Translations under genes and position numbers: made by a program | Assembly: GCA_016188675.1 (NCBI GenBank) | Contig: JACPHJ010000025.1 | Coordinates: 1-35,142 of the forward strand | DNA length: 35,142 nucleotides | Direction of reading: 5' to 3' | Source: Planctomycetota bacterium | GTDB taxonomy: Bacteria > Planctomycetota > Brocadiia > Brocadiales > Brocadiaceae | The notes under the pieces: generated by a model | What the model was told of the DNA's origin: nothing | What the model saw: only the letters and a program-made list of their open reading frames with translations | Database searches by the model: none | Shown: positions 1 to 6,885 of the stretch, piece by piece | How positions within the stretch are numbered: the stretch's first letter is position 1 | Layout: each line of letters starts with the position of its first letter

Positions 1-1
1 G

Positions 2-670
2 GCCTGGGGGCGAAACGCATATGGTCAAACGGGAGACGGAACTGCTTCTGAGAGAAACACACCGATACAGACAAGGGCGCTCAGCGGCATCGTCTCCATT
101 GCCGGGGGAGGATACCATAGCCTTGCCCAAAAGGCAGATGGCACTATCTGGGCCTGGGGACTTAATAAATATGGTCAGGTGGGAGACGGTTCCGTCACTG
201 ACAGGGCAATTCCCATTCAGGTAAGCGGGCTTGCGGACGTCAGCATGATAAATTGCGGAGGAGATCACAGTATTGTCCTGAAGAATAACGGCGGTGTATG
301 GACGTGGGGATTTAACCAATATGGCCAGTTGGGAGATGGCTCAACGAATAACAGAAGCGCCCCATATCCCGTAGATGCGCTTAAAAATATCACTTCAATT
401 GCCGGCGGTGGAGATCATACCATTGTCCTGAAATCAGATGGAACCGTATGGGCATGGGGGAGTAATAATTCCGGACAGGTGGGTGACGGAACAATCACAA
501 ATAGAGAAATACCCACGCTCGTGAAAACACTTCATAATGTTATTTCCGTTTCTGGCGGAGGACAACACAGCCTTGCCTTAAAAGCAGACGGAACTGTCTG
601 GGCTTGGGGTTTAAACAAAAACGGTCAACTGGGAGACGGTTCTACCTCAAACAGAAACGCCCCCGTCCAG
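2..670 (+). repeat. Tandem 150-bp coding repeats (RCC1 units)
   Basis: The RCC1 units recur every 150 bp, each starting at the GCATGGGG/GCCTGGGG-like codons for A-W-G (about 2, 152, 302, 452 and 602). DNA similarity between units is visible, for example around the GGTCAG-GTGGGAGAC segments, so the array can recombine or be collapsed in assemblies. Confidence 0.8.
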
Positions 671-685
671 ATAATCATTAAGTAA
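2..685 (+). CDS. RCC1-repeat protein, 3' part (5' end outside window)
   Basis: The frame is open from base 2 to a TAA at 683-685, so this is the C-terminal end of a longer gene. The 227 visible codons are four and a half tandem repeats of exactly 50 residues. Each repeat begins AWGxNxxGQxGDG, continues through an NRxxPxQV-like stretch and a GGGxHS/T segment, and ends with K-x-DGTVW. This is the RCC1/ALK repeat that folds into a seven-bladed beta propeller. No enzyme or anchor domain is visible in this part. Such repeats are common in exported or surface proteins of planctomycetes, but the N-terminus that would show a signal peptide is missing. The ATG at 179 lies inside a repeat and is not the real start. 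The family call is firm; the function is unknown. Confidence 0.9.
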   Translation, partial: AWGRNAYGQTGDGTASERNTPIQTRALSGIVSIAGGGYHSLAQKADGTIWAWGLNKYGQVGDGSVTDRAIPIQVSGLADVSMINCGGDHSIVLKNNGGVWTWGFNQYGQLGDGSTNNRSAPYPVDALKNITSIAGGGDHTIVLKSDGTVWAWGSNNSGQVGDGTITNREIPTLVKTLHNVISVSGGGQHSLALKADGTVWAWGLNKNGQLGDGSTSNRNAPVQIIIK

Positions 686-783
686 ACCCATGTTTTTTCA
701 TTTGACAGACAACAGGACTCATGTCGCTGAAGATTCTCGTTTACTTTCGTTGAAATTTTGATAGGCTTAGTTATAAAAAGATT

Positions 784-1875
784 ATGGGGAAAATTGATAC
801 GACAAATCAAATTTTAATCCACGCCCTTAATTGTGCAAGTAAGGGGGTCATGATACAGGACGCAAACCGTAAGGTGGTGTTTTTTAATCAGGCCTGTGAA
901 GAGATCACAAAATGGCCGAAGAAAGAGATTGTTGGCAAGGATTGCGGTGATGTCTTTAAGTGCCATACCTCGACCGGTATGTGTCTGACCGAGAAGTTTT
1001 GTCCCGGAATGGAAATCTTTCAGGGCAGGATTTCTCAGGCTTTCAGGGAACTCCTGATCAGGCGTGGTGACGGCAGCGAAACCTGGGTAGAGACAAGCGC
1101 GTCGGCTATCAGGGATTCGGAAGGAAATGTAACGCATATTGTTACCGTTATAGAGGATATTGGCGAGAGGAAAAGATTTTCAGATGAGGTGCTGAGGTCG
1201 AAAACCCTGTCTACGTTGGGTGCATTTACAGCAGAGTTGGCGCACGAGATCAAAAATCCTTTAAATGCCATGCATATCCAAATGACGCTCCTGGAGCGGG
1301 AAATACAGGAGATACCCAAAATAAGCGGAAAGTCAAAAAAAGAATTGCTCAATACCGTTTCTGTCGTTCAGAAGGAACTTGTTCGTTTAAGCGGGTTTGT
1401 CGAGGAATGTTTGCATTTCTCGAAAACGGGAGAACTCAACGAATGCTATGTTGATATTTACGAGATACTCAATGAAATTGTTTCTTTACTCATGCCCCAG
1501 GCGCAATTAAACGGTATTGAGGTAGAGTTGGAGGTTCAATCTGCACTGCCCAGGATTAAGGTGGACAGGGATAAGATAAAACAGGCAATCTTGAATATTA
1601 TGATTAATGGCGTGGAGGCGATGCCGGATGGAGGAAAGTTGAGGGTTAGCGCAAAAAGGAACGAGAACGAGATACTGGTTTCCTGTAAGGATACCGGCCA
1701 TGGAATTCCTGATGAGATTAAAGACAAAATATTCGATTTGTTTTATACCACCAAGGATGGGGGTACTGGGATAGGTCTTTCTTTCGCTCAAAATATTATG
1801 CAGGCGCACGGAGGAACGATACGATTGGAGCAATCCTCACAAGGAAGCACCTTTGTGATTGCTATTCCAATATAA
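784..1875 (+). CDS. PAS-domain sensor histidine kinase, NtrB-like
   Basis: This is a soluble two-component sensor kinase of 363 residues with no membrane segment or signal peptide. Residues about 10-130 form a PAS domain. The dimerisation/phosphoacceptor helix carries H154 in the motif LAHEIKNPLNAM. The ATPase domain has the N box (N275 region, NIMINGVEAM), G1 (DTGHGIPD, 303-310) and G2 (GGTGIGLSFAQ, 326-336). The PAS domain holds five cysteines, C38, C54, C60, C67 and C73, the last three closely spaced. This suggests a metal, Fe-S or thiol redox sensor, although no ligand can be proven. The gene ends 9 bp before the NtrC-like regulator gene, which is its obvious phosphorelay partner. No strong ribosome-binding site precedes the ATG. 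Confidence 0.93.
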   Translation: MGKIDTTNQILIHALNCASKGVMIQDANRKVVFFNQACEEITKWPKKEIVGKDCGDVFKCHTSTGMCLTEKFCPGMEIFQGRISQAFRELLIRRGDGSETWVETSASAIRDSEGNVTHIVTVIEDIGERKRFSDEVLRSKTLSTLGAFTAELAHEIKNPLNAMHIQMTLLEREIQEIPKISGKSKKELLNTVSVVQKELVRLSGFVEECLHFSKTGELNECYVDIYEILNEIVSLLMPQAQLNGIEVELEVQSALPRIKVDRDKIKQAILNIMINGVEAMPDGGKLRVSAKRNENEILVSCKDTGHGIPDEIKDKIFDLFYTTKDGGTGIGLSFAQNIMQAHGGTIRLEQSSQGSTFVIAIPI

Positions 1876-1884
1876 ACAAATTCT

Positions 1885-3231
1885 ATGATAAAACCAAAAT
1901 TGTTACTCGTAGATGACGATAAGAATGCGCTTGACGGATTGGTAAAGATATTGACATATGATGGATACCCTGTTTCCGGTGTTCTGTCCGGCTACGATGC
2001 CTTAAATCTTCTGTCCAGGAAAAATTTTGATATCATCGTAACGGACATGAAGCTGCCGGGGATGGGGGGATTGTCTCTTATCAACGAAATACGGAAGAAG
2101 GATGAGACGGTGGCAATCGTGGTTATTACTGCTTACAGTTCTGTAAAGACGGCGGTGGAGGCTATAAAATGCGGGGCAGACGACTATCTGACCAAGCCGA
2201 TAAACATAGAGGAATTAAAATTGGTGCTGGGAAAGTTGTGGGAAAGGCAGCGGTTGATTGCCCAAAACCGGATATTAAAGGAGAAACTAAAGGATAAGTA
2301 TAAATCTTCCGAACTCGTTGGAAGCACCCCGCAGATGAAGCAGATATTTCATATGATTGCGGACGTTGCCCCCAGCACGGCTTCCATCCTCATTTTGGGT
2401 GAGACGGGGACGGGGAAAGAACTCGTGGCGAATGCCGTTCATTATCAAAGCGACAGGGCATGCATGCCCTTTATTGCTTTGCATTGCGCCGCACTGTCTG
2501 AGGGTGTATTGGAAAGCGAACTTTTTGGCCACGAGAAGGGATCCTTTACGGGTGCCGTTCAGTCCAGAAAAGGCAGGTTTGAGATGGCGGATGGAGGCAC
2601 GCTTTTCCTGGACGAAGTAGGTGAGATGAGCCTGAAGGTGCAGGTCAAGCTTCTTCGTGTCCTGGAGAAAGGCGAGTTCGAGCGCGTCGGCGGTGAAAAA
2701 ACCTTAAAGGTTGATGTGCGGTTAATAGCGGCAACTAACCGAAACCTTGAAAGAGAAGTTTCCGAAGGGAGGTTTCGGGAAGATCTGTTTTATCGGTTGA
2801 ATGTTATTACAATTCATTTGCCTTCGCTGAGAGAGAGGAGAGAGGATATCCCCATTCTTTCCAATTTTTTTGTAATTAAATACACAAAAAAATATAAAAA
2901 GGAGATAAAAGGTTTTACCCCTGAGGCAATGGATGCGTTGTGCGCATATCACTGGCCGGGAAATGTGAGAGAATTGGAAAATGTCGTCGAACGGGCAATT
3001 GTACTCTGCAAAAAAAATACAATCACGCTTGACCACCTGCCAGGAAGCGTTATTCCCGGCAAAGACGATATGTCTGTAATCAAAATTCCAGTGGGTATTT
3101 CGTTAAAAGAGGCAGAAAAAGAAATCATACAAAAAACACTCCAGATGACCCGCGGAAGCAAGAAAGAAGCCGCTAAGATACTGGATATTTCAAGCAGGAA
3201 AATTGAATATAAAGTAAAAGAGTGGCAGTAG
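1885..3231 (+). CDS. NtrC-family sigma54-dependent response regulator
   Basis: This is a full-length three-domain activator of 448 residues. The receiver domain (1-120) has the acidic pocket D10-D11-D12, phosphoacceptor D54, T82 and K104. The AAA+ domain (about 143-370) has Walker A GETGTGKE (172-179), a sigma54-contact loop GSFTGA (219-224, Ser in place of the usual Ala) and Walker B FLDEVGE (241-247). Arginines that can serve as fingers lie in FREDLFYRL (297-305). A Fis-type helix-turn-helix is at 424-447. It should drive sigma54 promoters after phosphorylation by the kinase encoded 9 bp upstream. A candidate sigma54 promoter lies in the gap after this gene, ahead of the protoglobin gene. 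Its receiver is duplicated as a separate gene at 4575. Confidence 0.95.
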   Translation: MIKPKLLLVDDDKNALDGLVKILTYDGYPVSGVLSGYDALNLLSRKNFDIIVTDMKLPGMGGLSLINEIRKKDETVAIVVITAYSSVKTAVEAIKCGADDYLTKPINIEELKLVLGKLWERQRLIAQNRILKEKLKDKYKSSELVGSTPQMKQIFHMIADVAPSTASILILGETGTGKELVANAVHYQSDRACMPFIALHCAALSEGVLESELFGHEKGSFTGAVQSRKGRFEMADGGTLFLDEVGEMSLKVQVKLLRVLEKGEFERVGGEKTLKVDVRLIAATNRNLEREVSEGRFREDLFYRLNVITIHLPSLRERREDIPILSNFFVIKYTKKYKKEIKGFTPEAMDALCAYHWPGNVRELENVVERAIVLCKKNTITLDHLPGSVIPGKDDMSVIKIPVGISLKEAEKEIIQKTLQMTRGSKKEAAKILDISSRKIEYKVKEWQ

Positions 3232-3573
3232 AAGCGAAATATTTTCTCGCCTTTTTGTCCAACACATCCCAATTCACGCAAATTTTTCGTTAAGAGGTTT
3301 CTTCTCGTTGTCCGTCTTTCCTTTTTCATTCCTTCAGATAAAAAAATAATTACCCTTAAGGATTATCCAAATCAACACTTACAACAAACATAATCATGGC
3401 CTGTTGTATGCTGGTATGCCAATTGTTTATTACGACAAACGCTTAAACAATTTCTGAAGAAGAGGATTAATGTGAGTGTGTATGTTCCTTATCTTCTGAC
3501 GATTGAGTTTTGCATCATTTTACCTGAAGGTAATGAATAAAATTTTTTAATTTTTAAGGAGGGGTGTCTGAAA
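3232..3573. other. Intergenic gap between NtrC-like gene and protoglobin gene
   Basis: No coding sequence is credible here. A weak stem (GCGA/TCGC, 3234-3250) followed by CTTTTTG may be a poor terminator. The stretch then becomes AT-rich and contains a possible sigma54 promoter at 3397-3412. A strong Shine-Dalgarno sequence (AAGGAGGGG, 3556-3564) for the next gene ends the gap. Confidence 0.5.
3397..3412 (+). promoter_or_regulatory. Possible sigma54 (-24/-12) promoter
   Basis: TGGCCTG-TTGT-ATGCT has the invariant GG (3398-3399) and GC (3410-3411) exactly 12 bp apart, as sigma54 promoters need. The -24 half is good; the -12 half (ATGC rather than TTGC) is imperfect. It lies 162 bp upstream of the protoglobin ATG and directly after a gene for a sigma54 activator, which is the main reason to list it. 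A chance match is possible. Confidence 0.35.
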
Positions 3574-4230
3574 ATGAGTTCAGTTATGGCTAATGCTTAT
3601 ATGAAAATGTTTCCAATGGAAGGGGAGAAGAAGGTATCGGCCGGCAAACGAAATCCTGTGCTGGACGTGCCTGAATTTAATAAGGCATGGAATCTTCACA
3701 GGGATACCAGCGTGGATATTATGAAGCGTTTTGAGTACATGTCTCAGTGCCTGAACTTTACAGATAAGGATACGGCAGCCATCAGGGAGTCTAAAGAGAT
3801 TCTGGCGGCAAACCTTGAGGCTGTTCTTGACCATATATATTGGGAAAAATTAGTAAATGACCCCTGGCTGTCCAAGTGGTTCAGGGATGATACCGGAAAA
3901 ATTGCAAAAGAATATGTCACCATTCGAAGGGCGAGACAGCGCAGGTTTTTGATTAAAATCCTTGAGTGTAAGTGGGATGAAGAGTTTTGGAATTTTGTTC
4001 GTTGGGTTGGGGCAGTACATGTGCCTACATTCGGTTTCGAAGACCTTTATGTGCCCGTAAGACTGAATCTCGCTCTTTGGGGATACATACACCAGTATTT
4101 GTTCAATTTTCTTGCCGAGGAACTGAAGAACGACCCTGAAAAGTTGCGCAGGATTACAACCGCATGGACGAAGCTCTTTTGGCTGATTATAGATATTTAT
4201 CATATTGACTATTTCGCGCCATGGATGTAA
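3574..4230 (+). CDS. Single-domain protoglobin-like haem protein
   Basis: This 218-residue soluble protein looks like the globin domain of globin-coupled sensors and archaeal protoglobins. The stretch RWVGAVHVPTFGFEDLY (143-159) matches the F-helix region of HemAT-type globins (xxIGxxHxxxGLxPxWY), making H149 the likely proximal haem ligand. Helices before and after fit the family, and the C-terminus is rich in aromatics (W198, F202, W203, Y209, Y213, F214, W217). There is no transmitter, cyclase or methyl-accepting domain, so it would act alone as an O2 or NO binder, or signal through a partner. The start is fixed by AAGGAGGGG 9 bp upstream. Neighbours are a two-component pair upstream and a ferredoxin and receiver protein downstream. 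The family call is inferred from the motif and size. Confidence 0.78.
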   Translation: MSSVMANAYMKMFPMEGEKKVSAGKRNPVLDVPEFNKAWNLHRDTSVDIMKRFEYMSQCLNFTDKDTAAIRESKEILAANLEAVLDHIYWEKLVNDPWLSKWFRDDTGKIAKEYVTIRRARQRRFLIKILECKWDEEFWNFVRWVGAVHVPTFGFEDLYVPVRLNLALWGYIHQYLFNFLAEELKNDPEKLRRITTAWTKLFWLIIDIYHIDYFAPWM

Positions 4231-4324
4231 TGCTTGGCCGGAGACTGGTCGGGTGTTATTGCTGATTGCGGACTTGGTGGCCGCATGGTGGTGTTAAATT
4301 GTTTTGGTAATTTTTAAAAGGGAA

Positions 4325-4531
4325 ATGGTTGGCAGGATGATAAAGGAAATCTGTTTTGAGGGCAATTGTGTCAGGTGTTCGATGTGCGTCGAAGAGTCGC
4401 CGGGTGTTTTTGATTTTACGGCTGAGACCGGTCCTCGGGTTAAGGTTGGCATCGATACCGCTTTATATGCCGAAAGCATAAGACGGGCGGCTTATGTTTG
4501 TCCAACACAATACATAAAATACCGGCAATAG
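4325..4531 (+). CDS. Small single-cluster ferredoxin
   Basis: This is a small soluble electron carrier. Cysteines follow the pattern C-x2-C-x2-C (in NCVRCSMCVEE) with a distant C-P near the C-terminus (YVCPTQYI), which is the ligand set of a single [4Fe-4S] (or [3Fe-4S]) ferredoxin. Size, about 64-68 residues, and the acidic segment after the first three cysteines fit. The frame is open upstream from a TTG at 4304, but ATG at 4325 (used here) or ATG at 4337 is more likely; neither has a strong ribosome-binding site. It sits between the protoglobin and a stand-alone receiver, suggesting a redox input to this signalling cassette, such as reduction of the protoglobin. That link is inference. Confidence 0.85.
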   Translation: MVGRMIKEICFEGNCVRCSMCVEESPGVFDFTAETGPRVKVGIDTALYAESIRRAAYVCPTQYIKYRQ

Positions 4532-4574
4532 TTTGATAATTAATTTTTAGTTTGTTCATTGGCTGACTTCTGTT

Positions 4575-4955
4575 ATGACAAAACCAAGATTGTTGTTGGT
4601 GGATGATGATAAGGATGCGCTTGACGGATTGATAAATATTCTGAGGCGTGACGGGTATCAGGTTGCCGGAGTTTTGTCAGGGTATGAAGCGTTGAATTTT
4701 CTGTCAAAAAAAAGTTTCGATGTCATTATAACGGACTTGAATATGCCGGGAATGCATGGGTTAACCTTGATTCGTGAAGTAAGGAAAAGGAAAGAACCAA
4801 TAGTTGTTGTGGTTGTTACGGCCAACAGGTCTGTTAAAACAGTTGTGAATGCCGAAAAAAGTAAGGAATACGATTATTATTTGACAAAACCAGTAAATAT
4901 CGAAGAGTTAAAGGCCGTGTTAGAAAAGGCTGGAAAAGGAGGGAAAAATGAGTGA
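4575..4955 (+). CDS. Stand-alone receiver (CheY-like) domain protein
   Basis: This 126-residue protein is only a receiver domain, with D10-D12, phosphoacceptor D54, T82 and K105 all present. It is clearly a duplicate of the receiver of the NtrC-like regulator encoded at 1885: most of the first 70 residues are identical or conservative changes (for example LLLVDDDK-ALDGL, GVLSGY-AL, PGM-GL-LI). The alpha4-beta5 region (about 90-101) differs and carries one extra residue. It has no output domain and could compete for phosphate from the NtrB-like kinase or signal by protein contact. The last 8 bp overlap the next small gene, whose Shine-Dalgarno sequence lies inside this one. Confidence 0.93.
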   Translation: MTKPRLLLVDDDKDALDGLINILRRDGYQVAGVLSGYEALNFLSKKSFDVIITDLNMPGMHGLTLIREVRKRKEPIVVVVVTANRSVKTVVNAEKSKEYDYYLTKPVNIEELKAVLEKAGKGGKNE

Positions 4956-5139
4956 TAAAAATTGTGTTTGTACGGAATTTGGTATAAATGGAGGGAAAGG
5001 AATATGTAATGCATATAAGGAGTTGTCGCTGCTTTTGTACCCCTGCCTTGATGAAATGAGAACATTTTGTAAAACAGAAAATTATGAAAACTGTCCTATA
5101 TTTGAAGAGTCTGGTGTAGATTGTTCCGTTTGCGTTTAG
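4948..5139 (+). CDS. Small cysteine-rich protein, 63 aa
   Basis: This small gene is supported by an AAGGAGG Shine-Dalgarno sequence (4936-4942) ahead of ATG 4948 and by its 8-bp overlap with the receiver gene, indicating translational coupling. The product has eight cysteines (C6, C8, C20, C33, C41, C49, C59, C62) in 63 residues, with pairs CVC near the start and CSVC at the end and a CPIF motif. No signal peptide or membrane segment is visible. The pattern suggests binding of zinc or an Fe-S cluster, or a redox-active thiol protein. I do not recognise the family. Similar Cys/CPIF tails occur in signalling proteins, but this is only an impression. Its position suggests it works with the receiver protein or ferredoxin. 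Confidence 0.75.
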   Translation: MSDKNCVCTEFGINGGKGICNAYKELSLLLYPCLDEMRTFCKTENYENCPIFEESGVDCSVCV

Positions 5140-5177
5140 TGTTATAAAATTTAAAAATTTGAAAGGGGTTGTGGAAA

Positions 5178-6443
5178 ATGTTGAAAAAAATGAGATGGGC
5201 AGCGGCAGTATTATTGATAGTGGGTTTAAATACTGCTATACAGAACGTTTTTGGTGAAGAGGAAAAAAAGACTGAGGTCTGGAGTCTTAGCCAGGAGGAA
5301 CAGGATTTAATAAATGTAACAAACGGCGATATTGTCGGAGACCGCGGCAAAGACGGTGTGTGGGAATTTCATCTTTATACTACGGATGGCTATATAGAGA
5401 TGACTAATGGGGAATTGGTGTGGGTGTTTGGCTATACGCATGCCAAGGGCAGTTTTAAGAATGTGGGAGAAGTAACTACTAAGGAGCAGGTTGAACAATT
5501 ATTAGAGCCTGTTAAAGTGCCAAGTGATCCAATTCACCTCTTTGTTGGTGAAAAGGCGCGGATTACTTTGCACAACACGGGTATGCATTGTGCGGCTGAA
5601 CACTCAGGGATTAATCACGTAGCGCATACGATTCATTTTCACGGTCTGGATTTAACCCCATCGGTTGATGGGGTGCCTTCTCTGCCGGTAGATCCCGTAT
5701 TAGAGCACAAGTCTTTTACATATGAAATAACACCTCAATACGAGGGATCTTTTATGGGTCATTGCCACGTGGATAGCTTTAATCATATCCTGGCCGGGAT
5801 GTATTTCCCTTTAATTATTCATCAAGACAGGTCGAAGACCGCGTATGGGTACAAGTATGACCGGGATTATACGCTGTTTTTAAGCGAGCTGTCTTCAACG
5901 GCAAACGAACAGTTACAGGAATCTGGTGTTGTTCATGCGTTACAGGACTGGAAGGCGGATTACTTTCTGATCAATGGCAGGACGTTTACTGATAATCTCT
6001 ATCATCCACGTTCTGTTATAAACGATCCCCGTTCAAGGATTGTAGCTTATGAAGACGAGACTGTTCTGATACGAATAATGGCCATTGGGGCTGACCATGT
6101 TTTTGCACTCCACCCGCATGGATACCATATGGAAGTAATTGCACTGGATGGAAGGAAATTAAAGAGTACTTATGAGAAAGACACCATTTGTATTGCAAGC
6201 GGCGAGAGGATTGATGTGCTGGTAAAGATTCCACACTTTGCGAGCCAGAGGAAATGTTTATCTTGTAACCTGGGTGCTGGTATAACCATCATGCACGATC
6301 ATAATCTCAGAGGCATGGTTTCAACAGGTAAATATCCTATGGGCGCATTGACGATATTTGATGTAAGACCCAAAGCGAAGTTGGTAACACCGGATGAACC
6401 TCTGATAAAAGGCGGCAAACCATATAATCCTTTAGAACACTGA
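5178..6443 (+). CDS. Exported two-domain multicopper oxidase
   Basis: This 421-residue protein has a Sec signal peptide (cleavage near residue 26, after NVFG). The copper motifs are HFHG (H153, H155), HCH (195-197) with C196, H203 and M208 as type 1 copper ligands, HPHGYH (H312, H314, H317) and HDHN (H373, H375). Four HxH pairs give the eight histidines of a trinuclear centre. The only Cys of the type 1 site is in domain 1; the last motif has Asp where three-domain laccases have Cys. This arrangement matches two-domain multicopper oxidases with type 1 copper in domain 1, which act as trimers and are related to copper nitrite reductases. Substrate is unknown. ATG 5178, preceded by AAAGGGG at 5162-5168, is preferred over an in-frame TTG at 5169. 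A terminator follows. Confidence 0.88.
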   Translation: MLKKMRWAAAVLLIVGLNTAIQNVFGEEEKKTEVWSLSQEEQDLINVTNGDIVGDRGKDGVWEFHLYTTDGYIEMTNGELVWVFGYTHAKGSFKNVGEVTTKEQVEQLLEPVKVPSDPIHLFVGEKARITLHNTGMHCAAEHSGINHVAHTIHFHGLDLTPSVDGVPSLPVDPVLEHKSFTYEITPQYEGSFMGHCHVDSFNHILAGMYFPLIIHQDRSKTAYGYKYDRDYTLFLSELSSTANEQLQESGVVHALQDWKADYFLINGRTFTDNLYHPRSVINDPRSRIVAYEDETVLIRIMAIGADHVFALHPHGYHMEVIALDGRKLKSTYEKDTICIASGERIDVLVKIPHFASQRKCLSCNLGAGITIMHDHNLRGMVSTGKYPMGALTIFDVRPKAKLVTPDEPLIKGGKPYNPLEH

Positions 6444-6461
6444 TTTGTTATTCCTCCCGTG

Positions 6462-6500
6462 ACCTCCCACAAGGGTAAAACCCTGCGGGAGGTTTTTGTT
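6462..6500 (+). terminator. Rho-independent terminator after multicopper oxidase
   Basis: ACCTCCC (6462-6468) pairs with GGGAGGT (6487-6493), with a smaller inner stem AGGGT/ACCCT (6472-6484), and is followed directly by a T-rich run. It begins 18 bp after the stop codon. Confidence 0.88.
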
Positions 6501-6539
6501 TGGTTATTTAAAAGCAAAGAAGATTTAGGAATTTCAATC

Positions 6540-6705
6540 CTTTTTGACTCCCTCTAAAAAGAGGGGATAAATGGTGTGTAAGATTGCCGAAACACACCCC
6601 TGCCCCTCTCAAGAGGGGATTTGATAAGTCCCCTCCTGGGAGGGGATTTAAGGGGTGGGTAAAATCCCTTTACACTCCCGGACACTCTTTTTAAAGGGAG
6701 GCTTA
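6540..6705. repeat. Intergenic palindromic repeat element
   Basis: This noncoding stretch holds several C-run/G-run palindromes: CCCCTCTCAAGAGGGG (6602-6617) and CCCCTCCTGGGAGGGG (6632-6647), plus partial copies (CCCTCTAAAAAGAGGGG near 6550, and ACTCTTTTTAAAGGGAG near 6684). Such clustered palindromes with AAGGGGTGGGT-like joints are typical of dispersed REP-like elements in intergenic spacers of many genomes. Copy number cannot be judged from one window. Confidence 0.6.
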
Positions 6706-6885
6706 AATAGTTGTTGCCAAAGGCAGCCTAATTCAATTGACATTCCTGTAGGAAAATATTATTATCCCAAAATCCACATCCGACTCTATTTAAGTTATAA
6801 AAATCGGATTTATAAGTAAATATTGTAAAATGCTGATTTATAAGGCTGGTTTTTATTTCTCAGGTAATTTTAAGGAGGCATAGGT

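Larger units (their letters stand above)
6444..6885. other. Noncoding gap of 442 bp
   Basis: It contains the terminator at 6462-6500, the palindromic repeat at 6540-6705 and then an AT-rich stretch that probably holds the promoter of the next gene. No open frame here looks like a gene. AAGGAGG just before 6886 is the ribosome-binding site of the next gene. Confidence 0.7.

Noticed and set aside
2-670. 150-bp repeats as a CRISPR or mobile array
   Set aside because: The repeats are in frame, code for RCC1 units and have no spacer structure. No CRISPR array, tRNA, rRNA or transposase was seen anywhere in the window.
625-810. Minus-strand open frames throughout the window, such as 625-810, 814-1137 and 27721-28326
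   Set aside because: They lie antisense to clear genes, show no family motifs and lack ribosome-binding sites; they follow from codon bias in the true genes.
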